From NCBI GenBank assembly GCA_024233085.1, contig JACKQC010000002.1:434001-498000 (forward strand): DNA of 64,000 bases, in the 5' to 3' direction. How positions within the stretch are numbered: the first letter of the stretch is position 1; each line of letters begins with the position of its first letter. Shown here piece by piece: positions 25,101 to 32,142 of this stretch. Made by a program: the position numbers and the translations under genes. The stretch is from Akkermansiaceae bacterium. Its GTDB lineage: Bacteria; Verrucomicrobiota; Verrucomicrobiia; Verrucomicrobiales; DEV007. The notes under the pieces were generated by a model, which saw only the letters and a list, made by a program, of their open reading frames with translations, made no database searches and was not told where the DNA came from.

Positions 25101-25180
25101 TTCACAGGCTCGACGGAGGCGAGCCCCGTCGCCACCGCGACAGCCGCTCTGACGATCTCACTGATTCGCGGGCAATTCAT
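22166..25180 (-). CDS. Large secreted protein, glycosidase-like TIM-barrel candidate
   Basis: 1004 residues from the ATG at 25180; the start gives a signal peptide-like N-terminus (ISEIVRAAVAVATGLASVEP). I recognise features of hypothetical glycoside hydrolase families: WSEYGGPEYWKFIDAVKPEL, GVDGFIANYFYRHDCHCQYCQ with a C-x-C-x2-C cluster near residue 222 that in GHL6-like barrels precedes G-F-R-D-Y-L, and WYSMGASGVYTDL. Aspartate and glutamate residues that could be catalytic are many, so I cannot assign them. The C-terminal half (from about 520) looks beta-rich, like a trimerisation or sandwich domain. Coupled by ATGA to the dehydrogenase fusion, so the two may act on the same carbohydrate: one releasing the sugar, the other oxidising it. 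Confidence 0.68.
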   Translation of the reverse strand: MNCPRISEIVRAAVAVATGLASVEPVKSAEKAPRTEFTRMVAHWSEYGGPEYWKFIDAVKPELVQFGFYGGHFYSLAHTEQFSGYPAHFPVRGLDECGGWFTEKNAELKKRRILVVGHFNVEFLVGDPDGPDGPRGFFKWYRDGWDEASLGPKPPVEDPVDFLEKNRDGTPILKNSYHIGGMNEYSACLRNPHWRSVLKAWLKAGIDRGVDGFIANYFYRHDCHCQYCQAGFRDYLRHQHSPAELASDFQIENLDTHVFDEIVAWHKPEESTPLRREMLRWSQISNKEAFDAVFRDYGRSLKPDLIIAQWDHLSDFNAISGDERCLLPTEMWGKDESYLWYSMGASGVYTDLKNGVLADGTLQARYIRGAFDDKPFTLGKYEGVRIRAAIAELAANGGAPMGFYARVNDGEAREIFARYYGFLERYRDLYHANRSHAEDVLLFPRTAIHEGSLKERDAFRETGKRWLDEHRLFDVFPDDLPDLAEKRARSTREKKSEIVAPKTVRVSASVPARGGEIDLHFVNYNREELPPNPKNGNPNPGKGAADEKPIPVSGVEVSFYPPKGESIDSVEFISPEAPDPVPLVAEGLEGGVHFKLPEFLVYGVARMRSRPERLEEAPRIAGITTEYRHNSHADMLLGRMAETVSLDGQGRKPALRLASVYTDQVPEGDLSRPLARENAFRLSDTIAGTLLDEKGSLAVDGVMIVAEHGDYPVSDTDQFVYPKRRFFAEVFEAFDRAGRVVPVFSDKHLADNWEDAKWIHDEARRRHVPLMAGSSLPGVWRFPPVDVSRDSRLEEIVAISYGRPDAYGFHALEMVQCLAERRRGGETGVRRVKSVMGEEVWKSPLYDRELFEAALSRQSNQARLRRKPLPEIVKEPLLYAIEYEDGLRASVLTLNGAAGEWTVAWRLADGSSASTLFWTQEARPFFHFTYLLDGIEAMMHTGKPTWPVERTLLTTGLLDALLISRRDGGGEWLDTPRLESVEYQNPADWRQPQPPPHGRDLRMK

Positions 25181-25777
25181 AGGGCAACGGCTCCATTGAA
25201 TCGGGAGGAAAAATCCCGACAAACCCTTTTCTTGACGCAAGCGCGTCATCCCCATGGCCACCGGAGCGATCGCTTTGCGGTTCCAGGCTTGCCAGCGAAT
25301 GCGTCAGATTAAACCGCCGCTTCAATCGGAATCCCACTCGAGCCGAAGTCGGACCTGTTTCTCCAACGACTGTCAGATTCTCCGCCGAGCCGGCGGTTTG
25401 GGGTGTGGAGTTTCTCCAAGTACCTAAAACGCATTGTCCTGACTCATCATCACAATTTCCCGGCTCATTGCGTACGGTGGATTCTGCCCGTGAAAACCAC
25501 TCGGGCACCCAAACCCGTTGCCCGAATCGCGTTTCGCCCTTAAAGTTCGGCGGTGAAAATCTCCGCTCCTCCGTTCCGAATGCGAATGCGCTGAACGAGC
25601 GACGGTTGTTCCGCAAAATGTCTCGCGGCAACCGCGAATCCGGCTTTGGTTCTTTTTGCCGGATTTTTTCCGCTACCGTCCATCTCGCGTGGGACTTTCC
25701 ATCCGCGCCCCGGGATTTCCCAACCTTCCGGCTCTTCCACCTTTCACTTTCGCACCTTTTACTTTTTACCTGAGCAA
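25181..25777. other. Intergenic region, 597 bp, between divergent genes
   Basis: No recognisable gene. A minus-strand open frame of 157 codons runs through part of it (to 25631) but has no protein-like composition and overlaps the start of the downstream gene. The region must hold the divergent promoters for the glycosidase-like gene and metG. The last 40 bp before metG are strikingly pyrimidine-rich (CACCTTTTACTTTTTACC). I see no palindrome of the dispersed family here. Confidence 0.6.
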
Positions 25778-27814
25778 ATGCGCCAGATTCTCGTCACTTC
25801 CGCCCTTCCCTACGCCAACGGCCATATTCACATCGGCCACCTGGTCGAGTACCTCCAGACCGACATCTGGGTGCGCTTCCAGAAGCTGCGCGGCCACCGC
25901 TGTGTCTACATCTGCGCCGACGACACCCACGGCACCGCGATCATGATCCGCGCCCAGCAGGAGGGACGGGAGGAGGAAGCCGTCATCGCCGAAATGAAGG
26001 AGGCCCACGAGCGGGATTTCGCGGGCTTCGACATCGACTTCACCCACTACGGCAGCACCAACAGCCCGGAAAACCGCGAAATCTGCCACCTCATCTGGAA
26101 AGCCCTGCGCGGGGCCGACATGGTCGTCGAGCGCGAGATCGAGCAGCTCTACGATGTGGAGAAGGAAACCTTTCTCGCCGACCGATTCGTCCGGGGCGCC
26201 TGCCCGCGCTGCAAATCGCCCGACCAGCCGGGAGACAACTGCGGGAACTGCGGCGCGACTTTTTCGCCGGCCGACCTGATCGATCCCGTGAGCACGTTGT
26301 CGGGAACGAAACCGGAGATCCGGAGGGCGACGCATCTGTTCGTCCAGATCGAGAAGCTGCACGGTTTTCTCGACGAATGGACGCAGTCCGGCACGCTGCC
26401 GACGGAGAGCGCGAACTATCTGAAGGGCTATTTTCTCCACGAACCGCTGCGCGACTGGGACATCTCGCGGCCGGGACCGTATTTCGGCTTCGAGATTCCG
26501 GACTCGCCGGGGAATTTCTGGTATGTGTGGTACGACGCGCCCATCGGCTACATCGGCTCGACCAAGGCCTGGTGCGACGCGCGCGGCGAAAACTACGAGG
26601 ATTGGTGGCGCGACCCGGAGACGGAGATTCACCACTTCATCGGGAAGGACATCCAGTATTTCCACACCCTCTTCTGGCCGGCGATGCTGAAGACGGCGGG
26701 CTACAACCTGCCGCGCTTCGTCCACATCCACGGTTTCCTGACCGTGGACGGCGAAAAAATGTCCAAGTCGCGCGGCACCTTTATCCGCGCCTCGAAATAT
26801 CTCGAGCATCTCGATCCGGCCTATCTTCGCTACTACTACGCAAGCAAGCTCAACAGCCGCGTCGAGGACCTCGACCTGAACCTCGACGAGTTCGTCTCGC
26901 GCGTGAACAGCGACCTGGTCGGCAAGGTGGTCAACCTCGCCAGTCGCACGGCGAAATTCGTCGAGCGGACCGGCCTCTCCGCGACCTACCCGAACGACGG
27001 CGGGCTTTTCGCGGAATTCGCCGCCCAGGGCGACGCCATCGCCGCGTCCTACGAGGCGGGCGATTTCCACAAGGCGACGCGCGCCATCATCGAGCTGGCG
27101 GAAAAGGCCAATCCCTACATCGAGGCCAGCGCGCCCTGGGAACTGCGCAGGGACCCGGAAAAGGCCGGCCAGCTCCAGGACGTGTGCACGATCGGGCTGA
27201 ATCTTTTTCGCCAACTGGCGATCTACCTCTCGCCGGTGCTCCCGCGTCTCGCCCACCAATGCGGCGAGCTGCTGAACGCGCCCTTGGAATCGTGGGCGGA
27301 CTCGAAGACGCCGCTCACGGGCACGCCGGTGGCGAAATTCCAGCACATGCTCCAGCGGGTGGACCCGACGAAGGTCGAGGCTATCATCGTGGAAAGCCGC
27401 GAGGAGGCCCCGGTCGCGTCGGCGCCCCCGGCCGGCCCGGCATTTGACGACGGCGACCAGCCGTTGAAGGACGAGCCGCTCGCCGACGAGATCACGATCG
27501 ATGATTTCGGGAAAATCGACCTGCGCGTCGCCCGCGTGGTGGCCGCCGACGAGGTGCCGGAGGCGCGCAAGCTCGTCCGCCTAACCCTGAGCCTGGGCGG
27601 GGACGAGCGGCGCACCGTTTTCGCCGGCATCAAGGCCGCCTACGAACCCGCCGATCTCGTCGGCCGCTTGGTGGTGATGGTCGCCAATCTGGCGCCGCGG
27701 AAAATGAAATTTGGCGTCAGCGAAGGCATGGTCGTCGCCGCCGGCCCGGGCGGGGAGAACATCTTCCTGCTCGCGCCCGACTCGGGCGCCCGGCCGGGGC
27801 AGCGGGTGCATTGA
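25778..27814 (+). CDS. metG: Methionyl-tRNA synthetase with C-terminal tRNA-binding domain
   Basis: 678 residues from the ATG at 25778. Class I aminoacyl-tRNA synthetase charging Met-tRNA. Visible are the HIGH-type motif in YANGHIHIGHL near residue 12, the zinc knuckle C-P-R-C-x9-C-G-N-C near 145 and K-M-S-K-S near 327. From about residue 570 there is an EMAP/Trbp-type tRNA-binding domain (DDFGKIDLRVARVVAADEVP and GIKAAYEP), as in dimeric MetRS of the Escherichia coli type. An in-frame extension upstream to 25646 has no family support. Two TIR genes follow on the same strand after 48 bp. Confidence 0.97.
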   Translation: MRQILVTSALPYANGHIHIGHLVEYLQTDIWVRFQKLRGHRCVYICADDTHGTAIMIRAQQEGREEEAVIAEMKEAHERDFAGFDIDFTHYGSTNSPENREICHLIWKALRGADMVVEREIEQLYDVEKETFLADRFVRGACPRCKSPDQPGDNCGNCGATFSPADLIDPVSTLSGTKPEIRRATHLFVQIEKLHGFLDEWTQSGTLPTESANYLKGYFLHEPLRDWDISRPGPYFGFEIPDSPGNFWYVWYDAPIGYIGSTKAWCDARGENYEDWWRDPETEIHHFIGKDIQYFHTLFWPAMLKTAGYNLPRFVHIHGFLTVDGEKMSKSRGTFIRASKYLEHLDPAYLRYYYASKLNSRVEDLDLNLDEFVSRVNSDLVGKVVNLASRTAKFVERTGLSATYPNDGGLFAEFAAQGDAIAASYEAGDFHKATRAIIELAEKANPYIEASAPWELRRDPEKAGQLQDVCTIGLNLFRQLAIYLSPVLPRLAHQCGELLNAPLESWADSKTPLTGTPVAKFQHMLQRVDPTKVEAIIVESREEAPVASAPPAGPAFDDGDQPLKDEPLADEITIDDFGKIDLRVARVVAADEVPEARKLVRLTLSLGGDERRTVFAGIKAAYEPADLVGRLVVMVANLAPRKMKFGVSEGMVVAAGPGGENIFLLAPDSGARPGQRVH

Positions 27815-27862
27815 GCGGGACGCGCCTTGCCCCCCTCGGCGCCGGATGATATCTTTCGACCG

Positions 27863-28327
27863 ATGAAAGTCTTTATCAGCCATAGTTTCGACGATACGGA
27901 ACTGGCTCGCCGGGTGGCGTCGGGACTTCGCGTTCGGGGTTTCGAACCCTGGCTGGCCGAGGATGAAGTGCTGCCGGGCGACAACTGGGCGGAGGCCGCC
28001 GGAGTCGCCCTCGGGGATTCCGAGGCGATGGTCACGCTGGTGACGCCCCGCTCGGCGGGCTCGGCGCAGTTGAAGATGGAGACCGGATTCGCCCTGATGA
28101 ACCGGAATTACGAAAGACGGGTGGTTCCGCTGGTGGTCGGCGAACGAACCGCCCTGCCGCCGGACGCGTTTCCGTGGATTCTGGAACAGTACGGCGTCGT
28201 CGATCTGCCCGACGAGTCCGATCTGGAACGCGCGATGGACCGCGTCGCCGACCACATGCGGGAACCCGATTTCGCACCGAGTGAAATGGCCGCTCCGGCC
28301 GCCTCGGCCGCCACCGCGCTCGCATGA
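27863..28327 (+). CDS. TIR-domain protein 1
   Basis: 154 residues, essentially a single TIR domain (MKVFISHSFDDTELARRVAS to about residue 135) with an Ala/Pro-rich tail. The beta-A strand K-V-F-I-S-H-S-F-D and box 2-like LPGDNW are visible. In NAD-degrading TIRs a conserved Glu sits in a W-x-x-x-E helix; here the corresponding segment is SAQLKMETG with Glu73 but no Trp. There is no signal peptide, membrane helix or effector domain. The start at 27863 is taken at the first residue of the domain; the twelve codons before it have no domain match. The next gene overlaps by 4 bp. Confidence 0.9.
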   Translation: MKVFISHSFDDTELARRVASGLRVRGFEPWLAEDEVLPGDNWAEAAGVALGDSEAMVTLVTPRSAGSAQLKMETGFALMNRNYERRVVPLVVGERTALPPDAFPWILEQYGVVDLPDESDLERAMDRVADHMREPDFAPSEMAAPAASAATALA

Positions 28328-28743
28328 GCCCGCCCCGGGAGGTTTTCATCTCGCACGCGACGGAAAACGGCGACTTCGCCGAGTGGATCGCCGACGTCCT
28401 CGAAAGGCACGGCATTTCGGCGTGGCTGGCGCACCGGCACATTCTCGGCGCCGGGCAATGGCAGGACGAAATCGGCGCCGCGCTGCGCCGCTGCGATTGG
28501 TTCCTGTTGCTGCTGAGCCCCCACGCGGTGGAGTCGGTCTGGGTGCGCCGGGAGTTGCAGTACGCTCTCTGCCACGATCGCTTCGACAGACGCCTCACTC
28601 CGGTTTTGCTCGAGACCTGCGAAACGGAAGACCTCTCCTGGGTTCTGCCCTCGATTCAAACCGTGGAGACCGATGGGCCATTCGAGGCGCTGGCGGAAAA
28701 AATACTGGCGGTCTGGGACATCGCCTTCGATCCGAATGGCTGA
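28324..28743 (+). CDS. TIR-domain protein 2
   Basis: 139 residues, a single TIR domain: EVFISHATENGDFAEWIADV, box 2-like IEILGAGQWQDEI region (here HILGAGQWQDEIG), and SPHAVESVWVRRELQYAL. Glu77 in W-V-R-R-E aligns by motif with the catalytic Glu of TIR NADases such as SARM1 (W-V-H-K-E), so NAD+ cleavage is conceivable. It overlaps TIR gene 1 by ATGA (28324-28327), so they are translationally coupled and may form a heteromer. It is convergent with the permease gene after 9 bp. No partner typical of Thoeris, CBASS, Pycsar or short-Argonaute systems lies next to it. Confidence 0.92.
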   Translation: MSPPREVFISHATENGDFAEWIADVLERHGISAWLAHRHILGAGQWQDEIGAALRRCDWFLLLLSPHAVESVWVRRELQYALCHDRFDRRLTPVLLETCETEDLSWVLPSIQTVETDGPFEALAEKILAVWDIAFDPNG

Positions 28744-28752
28744 CTCCCGCGA

Positions 28753-30129
28753 TCACTCGTGCCGGAGCGCCTCGACCGGATTCATCGAGGCCGCGCGGAG
28801 GGCGGGATAAATGCCGAATACCACGCCGGTCAACACGGAGATGGTGAAGGCCATCGCCGGCGCCCAGACACGGATCACCGTCATCATGTCGGCGAAATAC
28901 GTCACCGCCATGGGAATGGCCAGGCCGACCGCCACGCCGATGACGCCGCCGGTGCCGGAGAGCAGGATCGTCTCGATCAAAAACTGCATCACGATGTCCC
29001 GCTGCTTCGCGCCCAAGGCCCGGCGGATGCCGATCTCGCGGGTGCGCTCGGTGACCGTGGCCAGCATGATATTCATGATCCCGATGCCGCCCACCAGCAG
29101 GGAAATGGCGGCGATCGAGCCCAGCACGATGTTGAAAATCTGCTTCGTGCGCTCCGCCCGGCGGAGCAGCTCCAGCGGCACGGTGATCTTGTAGTCCACG
29201 TTCTTGTGGTTGCGCTCCAGGACGTGGCGGATGCCTTCGGCGGCGCTGACGACTTTGGCGGGATCCTCGATTTTCACCGTGACCTCGTGAAGATCGACCT
29301 TTTCCGCCTCGAAACTGCCCGAACGATACTTGAACAACACCTCGCCGAAGCGTTCGACGAGCGTCTCCAGAGGCATCATCATTTCCATCGCGGCTTCCTC
29401 GTCTTCCCCGCCCGCGCCGCCACCGCTCGCTTCCGAACGCTTACCCTTCGCCCCCTTGCCGCCGCCGCTTTTGCCCGCCGCGGCGTCCTCGGAGGCGCCG
29501 GTCGCCTTGGTTTCGATGACGCCGATGACGCGGTAGTAGCTTTTCTGGAGCCGGATGTCTTTTCCGACGGATTCCTCGAGAGGGAAGAGCTTGCGCGCCA
29601 GGTCCTGGTTGAGGACGCAGACGTTGGAGCGGTTTTTCATCTCCACCTCGGTGAAAAAGCGCCCCTTCAGCAGGCGGCGATTCCGCATTTCCGGGTACCA
29701 GGAAACGGTGCCGAGGATGTCCGCGTCGACGCTGATGCTGAGGTTCCAGAGAAAATCTTTGATGCGCCGGGCCGGCACCACCACGTTCACGCCGGGGATG
29801 GTGTTGCGGATCTGCTCGATGTCGCGGTAGGTCAGGCCATACTCGAGCACCAGGCTGCGCTGTTCCTCGCCGGCCGTGGAGCTGTTGGTCGGCTTGACGC
29901 TCTCGAGGATCACGTTCTGGCTGCCGAGGTTCTTGATCTGCTCCTGCGCCTCGTGGCTGGCGCCCTCTCCGATCGCGAGCATCGCGATGACCGACGCCAC
30001 CCCGAACACGATGCCGAGCGCCGTCAGCATCGACCGCAGCTTGTGCAGCCACAGGCTTTTCAGGCCGAGGATGACGGAGCGTTTCAACCGCCATAGGGCG
30101 AAGTCGCCGGACAATCGTTCGAAGGGCAT
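28753..30129 (-). CDS. MacB/FtsX-type ABC transporter permease
   Basis: 458 residues from the ATG at 30129; a longer frame to 30270 is Gly/Pro/Arg-rich and not family-like. The N-terminal LKSLWLHKLRSMLTALGIVFGVASVIAMLAIGEGA is the characteristic beginning of MacB-type permeases (first helix), followed by a periplasmic MacB_PCD domain of about 250 residues with a Gly/Lys-rich insert, and three C-terminal helices ending in AASMNPVEALRHE. ABC ATPase and membrane-fusion partners (MacA, LolD type) are not adjacent. The substrate, often lipoproteins, peptides or macrolides in the family, cannot be inferred here. Confidence 0.9.
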   Translation of the reverse strand: MPFERLSGDFALWRLKRSVILGLKSLWLHKLRSMLTALGIVFGVASVIAMLAIGEGASHEAQEQIKNLGSQNVILESVKPTNSSTAGEEQRSLVLEYGLTYRDIEQIRNTIPGVNVVVPARRIKDFLWNLSISVDADILGTVSWYPEMRNRRLLKGRFFTEVEMKNRSNVCVLNQDLARKLFPLEESVGKDIRLQKSYYRVIGVIETKATGASEDAAAGKSGGGKGAKGKRSEASGGGAGGEDEEAAMEMMMPLETLVERFGEVLFKYRSGSFEAEKVDLHEVTVKIEDPAKVVSAAEGIRHVLERNHKNVDYKITVPLELLRRAERTKQIFNIVLGSIAAISLLVGGIGIMNIMLATVTERTREIGIRRALGAKQRDIVMQFLIETILLSGTGGVIGVAVGLAIPMAVTYFADMMTVIRVWAPAMAFTISVLTGVVFGIYPALRAASMNPVEALRHE

Positions 30130-30330
30130 CAAGGATGGAAAAGAGGGACGGAAACGGAACCGCACTCGCCCGCGGTTGCAAGCCTCGAACACCCACGGAT
30201 GTCCGCCGCCGGCCCCCCCGGCTGACGATCGAATTCCGTGTATGGAAGGTGGAGAATTTCCTTGCGTCAAAGAATGTCGCCACCCCCGAGCGGCAGCGCC
30301 CCGCGAGCGTTCTCTGGCGCCATTTGCTTC

Positions 30331-31359
30331 CTACCCAAATACACCGGAACGCAAATCGCGCAGCACCCGGAGATTTCCCCACTCGGCGCCCCGCATCTTC
30401 CGGGCGCCCGATTTTCGGTTCGGACCGTAGCGGGAACGATGGGACTCGAAGACATCGTTGACGAATTCCACGCTCCCGAAGACCGCGCCATCGCAAAAGT
30501 AGCGCACCCGGCAGCGCAGGATTTCCGGAATCGACAGTTTCCCACCGCGCTCGACCTCCGCCTCGACCCGTTCCTGACTGAATCCCTTGCGGCTTTTCTC
30601 GCCGTAATCCGGACCGCCCTCGCGTTCCTCGCCGTGGCCAAAGAGCAGGAGCCGGTATTTCGTGGCCGTGTTCGCCCAGGTGATCCGGCGGTTCACTCCG
30701 TAGGACGTCTGCTCCAGGATGATCGCCAGCCCCCGCCGCGCCACCCGGCGACCCGCAACCGCCTCCGCGTATCCGCACCAGATGTAATCCTTGGGATCGC
30801 TCACCATCCCGGCCCGCACCGGATTCAAGTCGATGTAGGCCGCCATCGTCAGCAGCGCCTCCTCCGAGCCCTCCACCAGAATGCTCTTGAATCGGTCCTC
30901 CCACAGTGTTCCCCGACGGTTGTTGGTGCGGTTGTACCATTGGGTGAATCGCTGTTTCAATTCTTTGAGAAACACGGACAAATCGCCCCGCCGCGATTCG
31001 TAGCGATCCAGAATCTGCCGCAGCCATCGTTCGTCCCCGGAAGCCCGCGCCCGGTCGATCTCCTGGCGGATGTGAAGCATCTGCGTGTCGTTGTAGAGGA
31101 TCGGCAGCATGTCCAGCAGCGCCTCGACCGTCAGCCTGGCCAGACGCTCGCGCTCCGGCACGCGGACCAGAAGATGGAAATGGTTGGACATCAGGCAAAA
31201 GGTCACCACCTCGATCCCGCAGAAGGCCTCCAGCTTGCGCATCCATTTGCGGAAGAAGTTTTTCTCCTTGGCGTTGAAAATAAAACGCTTATCCACCACC
31301 CGCGACATGCAGTGGTAAAACGCGTCACCGCTTTCTCGGATTAATCGGGCCTTTCTCAT
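30331..31359 (-). CDS. REP-associated tyrosine transposase (RAYT), Y1-Tnp family
   Basis: 342 residues from the ATG at 31359 (RKARLIRESGDAFYH). The Y1 transposase core is clear: E-V-V-T-F-C-L-M-S-N-H-F-H-L-L-V with the metal-binding His-x-His near residue 70, and a helix with the probable nucleophilic tyrosine in RFTQWYNRTNNRRGTLWEDRFKS near 167-189. It has a long C-terminal extension and no flanking terminal repeats of an IS. RAYTs are single-copy domesticated relatives of IS200/IS605 transposases believed to mobilise REP palindromes. A REP-like cluster lies immediately upstream of this gene (31555-31816), and the dispersed palindrome family occurs across the window. Confidence 0.92.
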   Translation of the reverse strand: MRKARLIRESGDAFYHCMSRVVDKRFIFNAKEKNFFRKWMRKLEAFCGIEVVTFCLMSNHFHLLVRVPERERLARLTVEALLDMLPILYNDTQMLHIRQEIDRARASGDERWLRQILDRYESRRGDLSVFLKELKQRFTQWYNRTNNRRGTLWEDRFKSILVEGSEEALLTMAAYIDLNPVRAGMVSDPKDYIWCGYAEAVAGRRVARRGLAIILEQTSYGVNRRITWANTATKYRLLLFGHGEEREGGPDYGEKSRKGFSQERVEAEVERGGKLSIPEILRCRVRYFCDGAVFGSVEFVNDVFESHRSRYGPNRKSGARKMRGAEWGNLRVLRDLRSGVFG

Positions 31360-31416
31360 GGCGGCCTCAGAATGAGGGATTTTCGACAAATTGCAAGCGT
31401 CTTTTTCCATAATTGG

Positions 31417-31430
31417 CCCGTCCCTTTATT
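31417..31430. repeat. Direct repeat flanking the broken uvrA fragment, left copy
   Basis: CCCGTCCCTTTATT, with an exact copy at 32063-32076. The two bracket the uvrA fragment and its palindrome cluster, 646 bp apart. The left copy lies between the RAYT start and the uvrA fragment. Confidence 0.85.
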
Positions 31431-31431
31431 T

Positions 31432-32062
31432 TTTCGAGGCGCGCGGCAGAACAACCTGAAGGGCCTCGATCTCGATCTTCCGGTCGGGAAGCTGACGGTC
31501 GTCACGGGGCCGAGCGGCTCGGGGAAATCGAGCCTCGCCTTTCAGACACTCTATTAGTTGGTCAAGCCTAATCTGTCGCGTAGCGACCAGTCATTTTCTA
31601 GCCGTGGGTTTCAACCCACGGAATCCCGTCAACCCGGGGCTGCGTCGCGTAGCGACCGCTCAAATTCTTTCGGCGCGAAGACATCGAACGGCGGTGAGCG
31701 GTCGCTACGCGACGCCATCGATCCGGCGCCAATCCACCGGGGGCTGAAGCGCCCCGGCTAAAATGACCGGTCCCTACGGGACGATTCAATCCGACGATTT
31801 GGACATGGCGGAACAGTATGCGGAGGGACAGCGGCGCTACGTGGAGACTTTCTCGCCCTACACGCGGCAGTTCTTCGAGCGGATGGACAAGCCGCGGGTG
31901 GACGCGATTCATGGCATCCCGCCGGCCATCGCGATCGAGCAGGCGAACGCGGTCAAGACGACGCGCTCGACGGTGGGCACGATCACGGAGATCAACGATT
32001 ACCTGAAGGCGCTCTTTCCCCGGATCTGTCGGGGCTACGATCCGGTCACGTACAATATTTGA
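31432..32062 (+). pseudogene. uvrA: uvrA fragment, split by an insertion and truncated
   Basis: Two pieces of a UvrA N-terminus are seen. Piece 1 (31432-31554) encodes FRGARQNNLKGLDLDLP and the Walker A region TGPSGSGKSSLAFQTLY, then a stop. Piece 2 (from 31817) continues exactly where UvrA would continue, Y-A-E-G-Q-R-R-Y-V-E, then RQFFERMDKPRVDAIHGIPP and RSTVGTITEINDYLKALFPR, ending in a stop at 32060-32062. The pieces are in different frames and separated by about 262 bp of palindrome-rich DNA. The remaining 80-90% of a UvrA is missing on the right. The PYTRQFFERMDKPRVD wording is of the fused, double-length UvrA-like proteins. So this is a gene relic, not an active excinuclease subunit. 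Confidence 0.9.
31555..31816. repeat. REP-like palindrome cluster inserted into the uvrA fragment
   Basis: At least six palindromes are packed in 262 bp: CTGTCGCGTAGCGACCAG at 31573; CCGTGGGTTTCAACCCACGG at 31602; an exact 20-bp inverted repeat, GCGTCGCGTAGCGACCGCTC at 31642 and its complement at 31696; an imperfect hairpin with CCGGGG/CCCCGG ends at 31737-31757; and GTCCCTACGGGAC at 31770. The GTCGC-GTA-GCGAC and GTCCC-TAC-GGGAC units are related. TAT occurs on both sides of the insertion (31552-31554 and 31817-31819). These units are different in sequence from the dispersed palindrome family. Confidence 0.88.
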
Positions 32063-32076
32063 CCCGTCCCTTTATT
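32063..32076. repeat. Direct repeat flanking the broken uvrA fragment, right copy
   Basis: Exact copy of CCCGTCCCTTTATT, beginning right after the stop of the fragment. With the left copy it brackets a 630-bp segment that looks like an insertion or a mobilised piece. After it, a plus-strand frame reads ASELISVIEAQ and stops at 32117-32119; this could be the tail of an interrupted gene but is too short to identify. Confidence 0.85.
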
Positions 32077-32142
32077 CTCGGGTGCGTCCGAGCTGATTTC
32101 GGTGATCGAGGCGCAGTGAGGACTTGGCGAATCCCTCGGTCT

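Noticed and set aside
25158..25631. 157-codon minus-strand frame upstream of metG
   Set aside because: Overlaps the start of the glycosidase-like gene and has no protein-like features.
27863..28743. A Thoeris, CBASS or Pycsar defence system around the TIR genes
   Set aside because: No ThsA/SIR2, cyclase or nuclease partner is adjacent; the neighbours are metG and a MacB-type permease.
31763..32062. The 99-codon frame as an independent small gene
   Set aside because: It matches the continuation of UvrA after the Walker A segment and is the second half of a broken gene.
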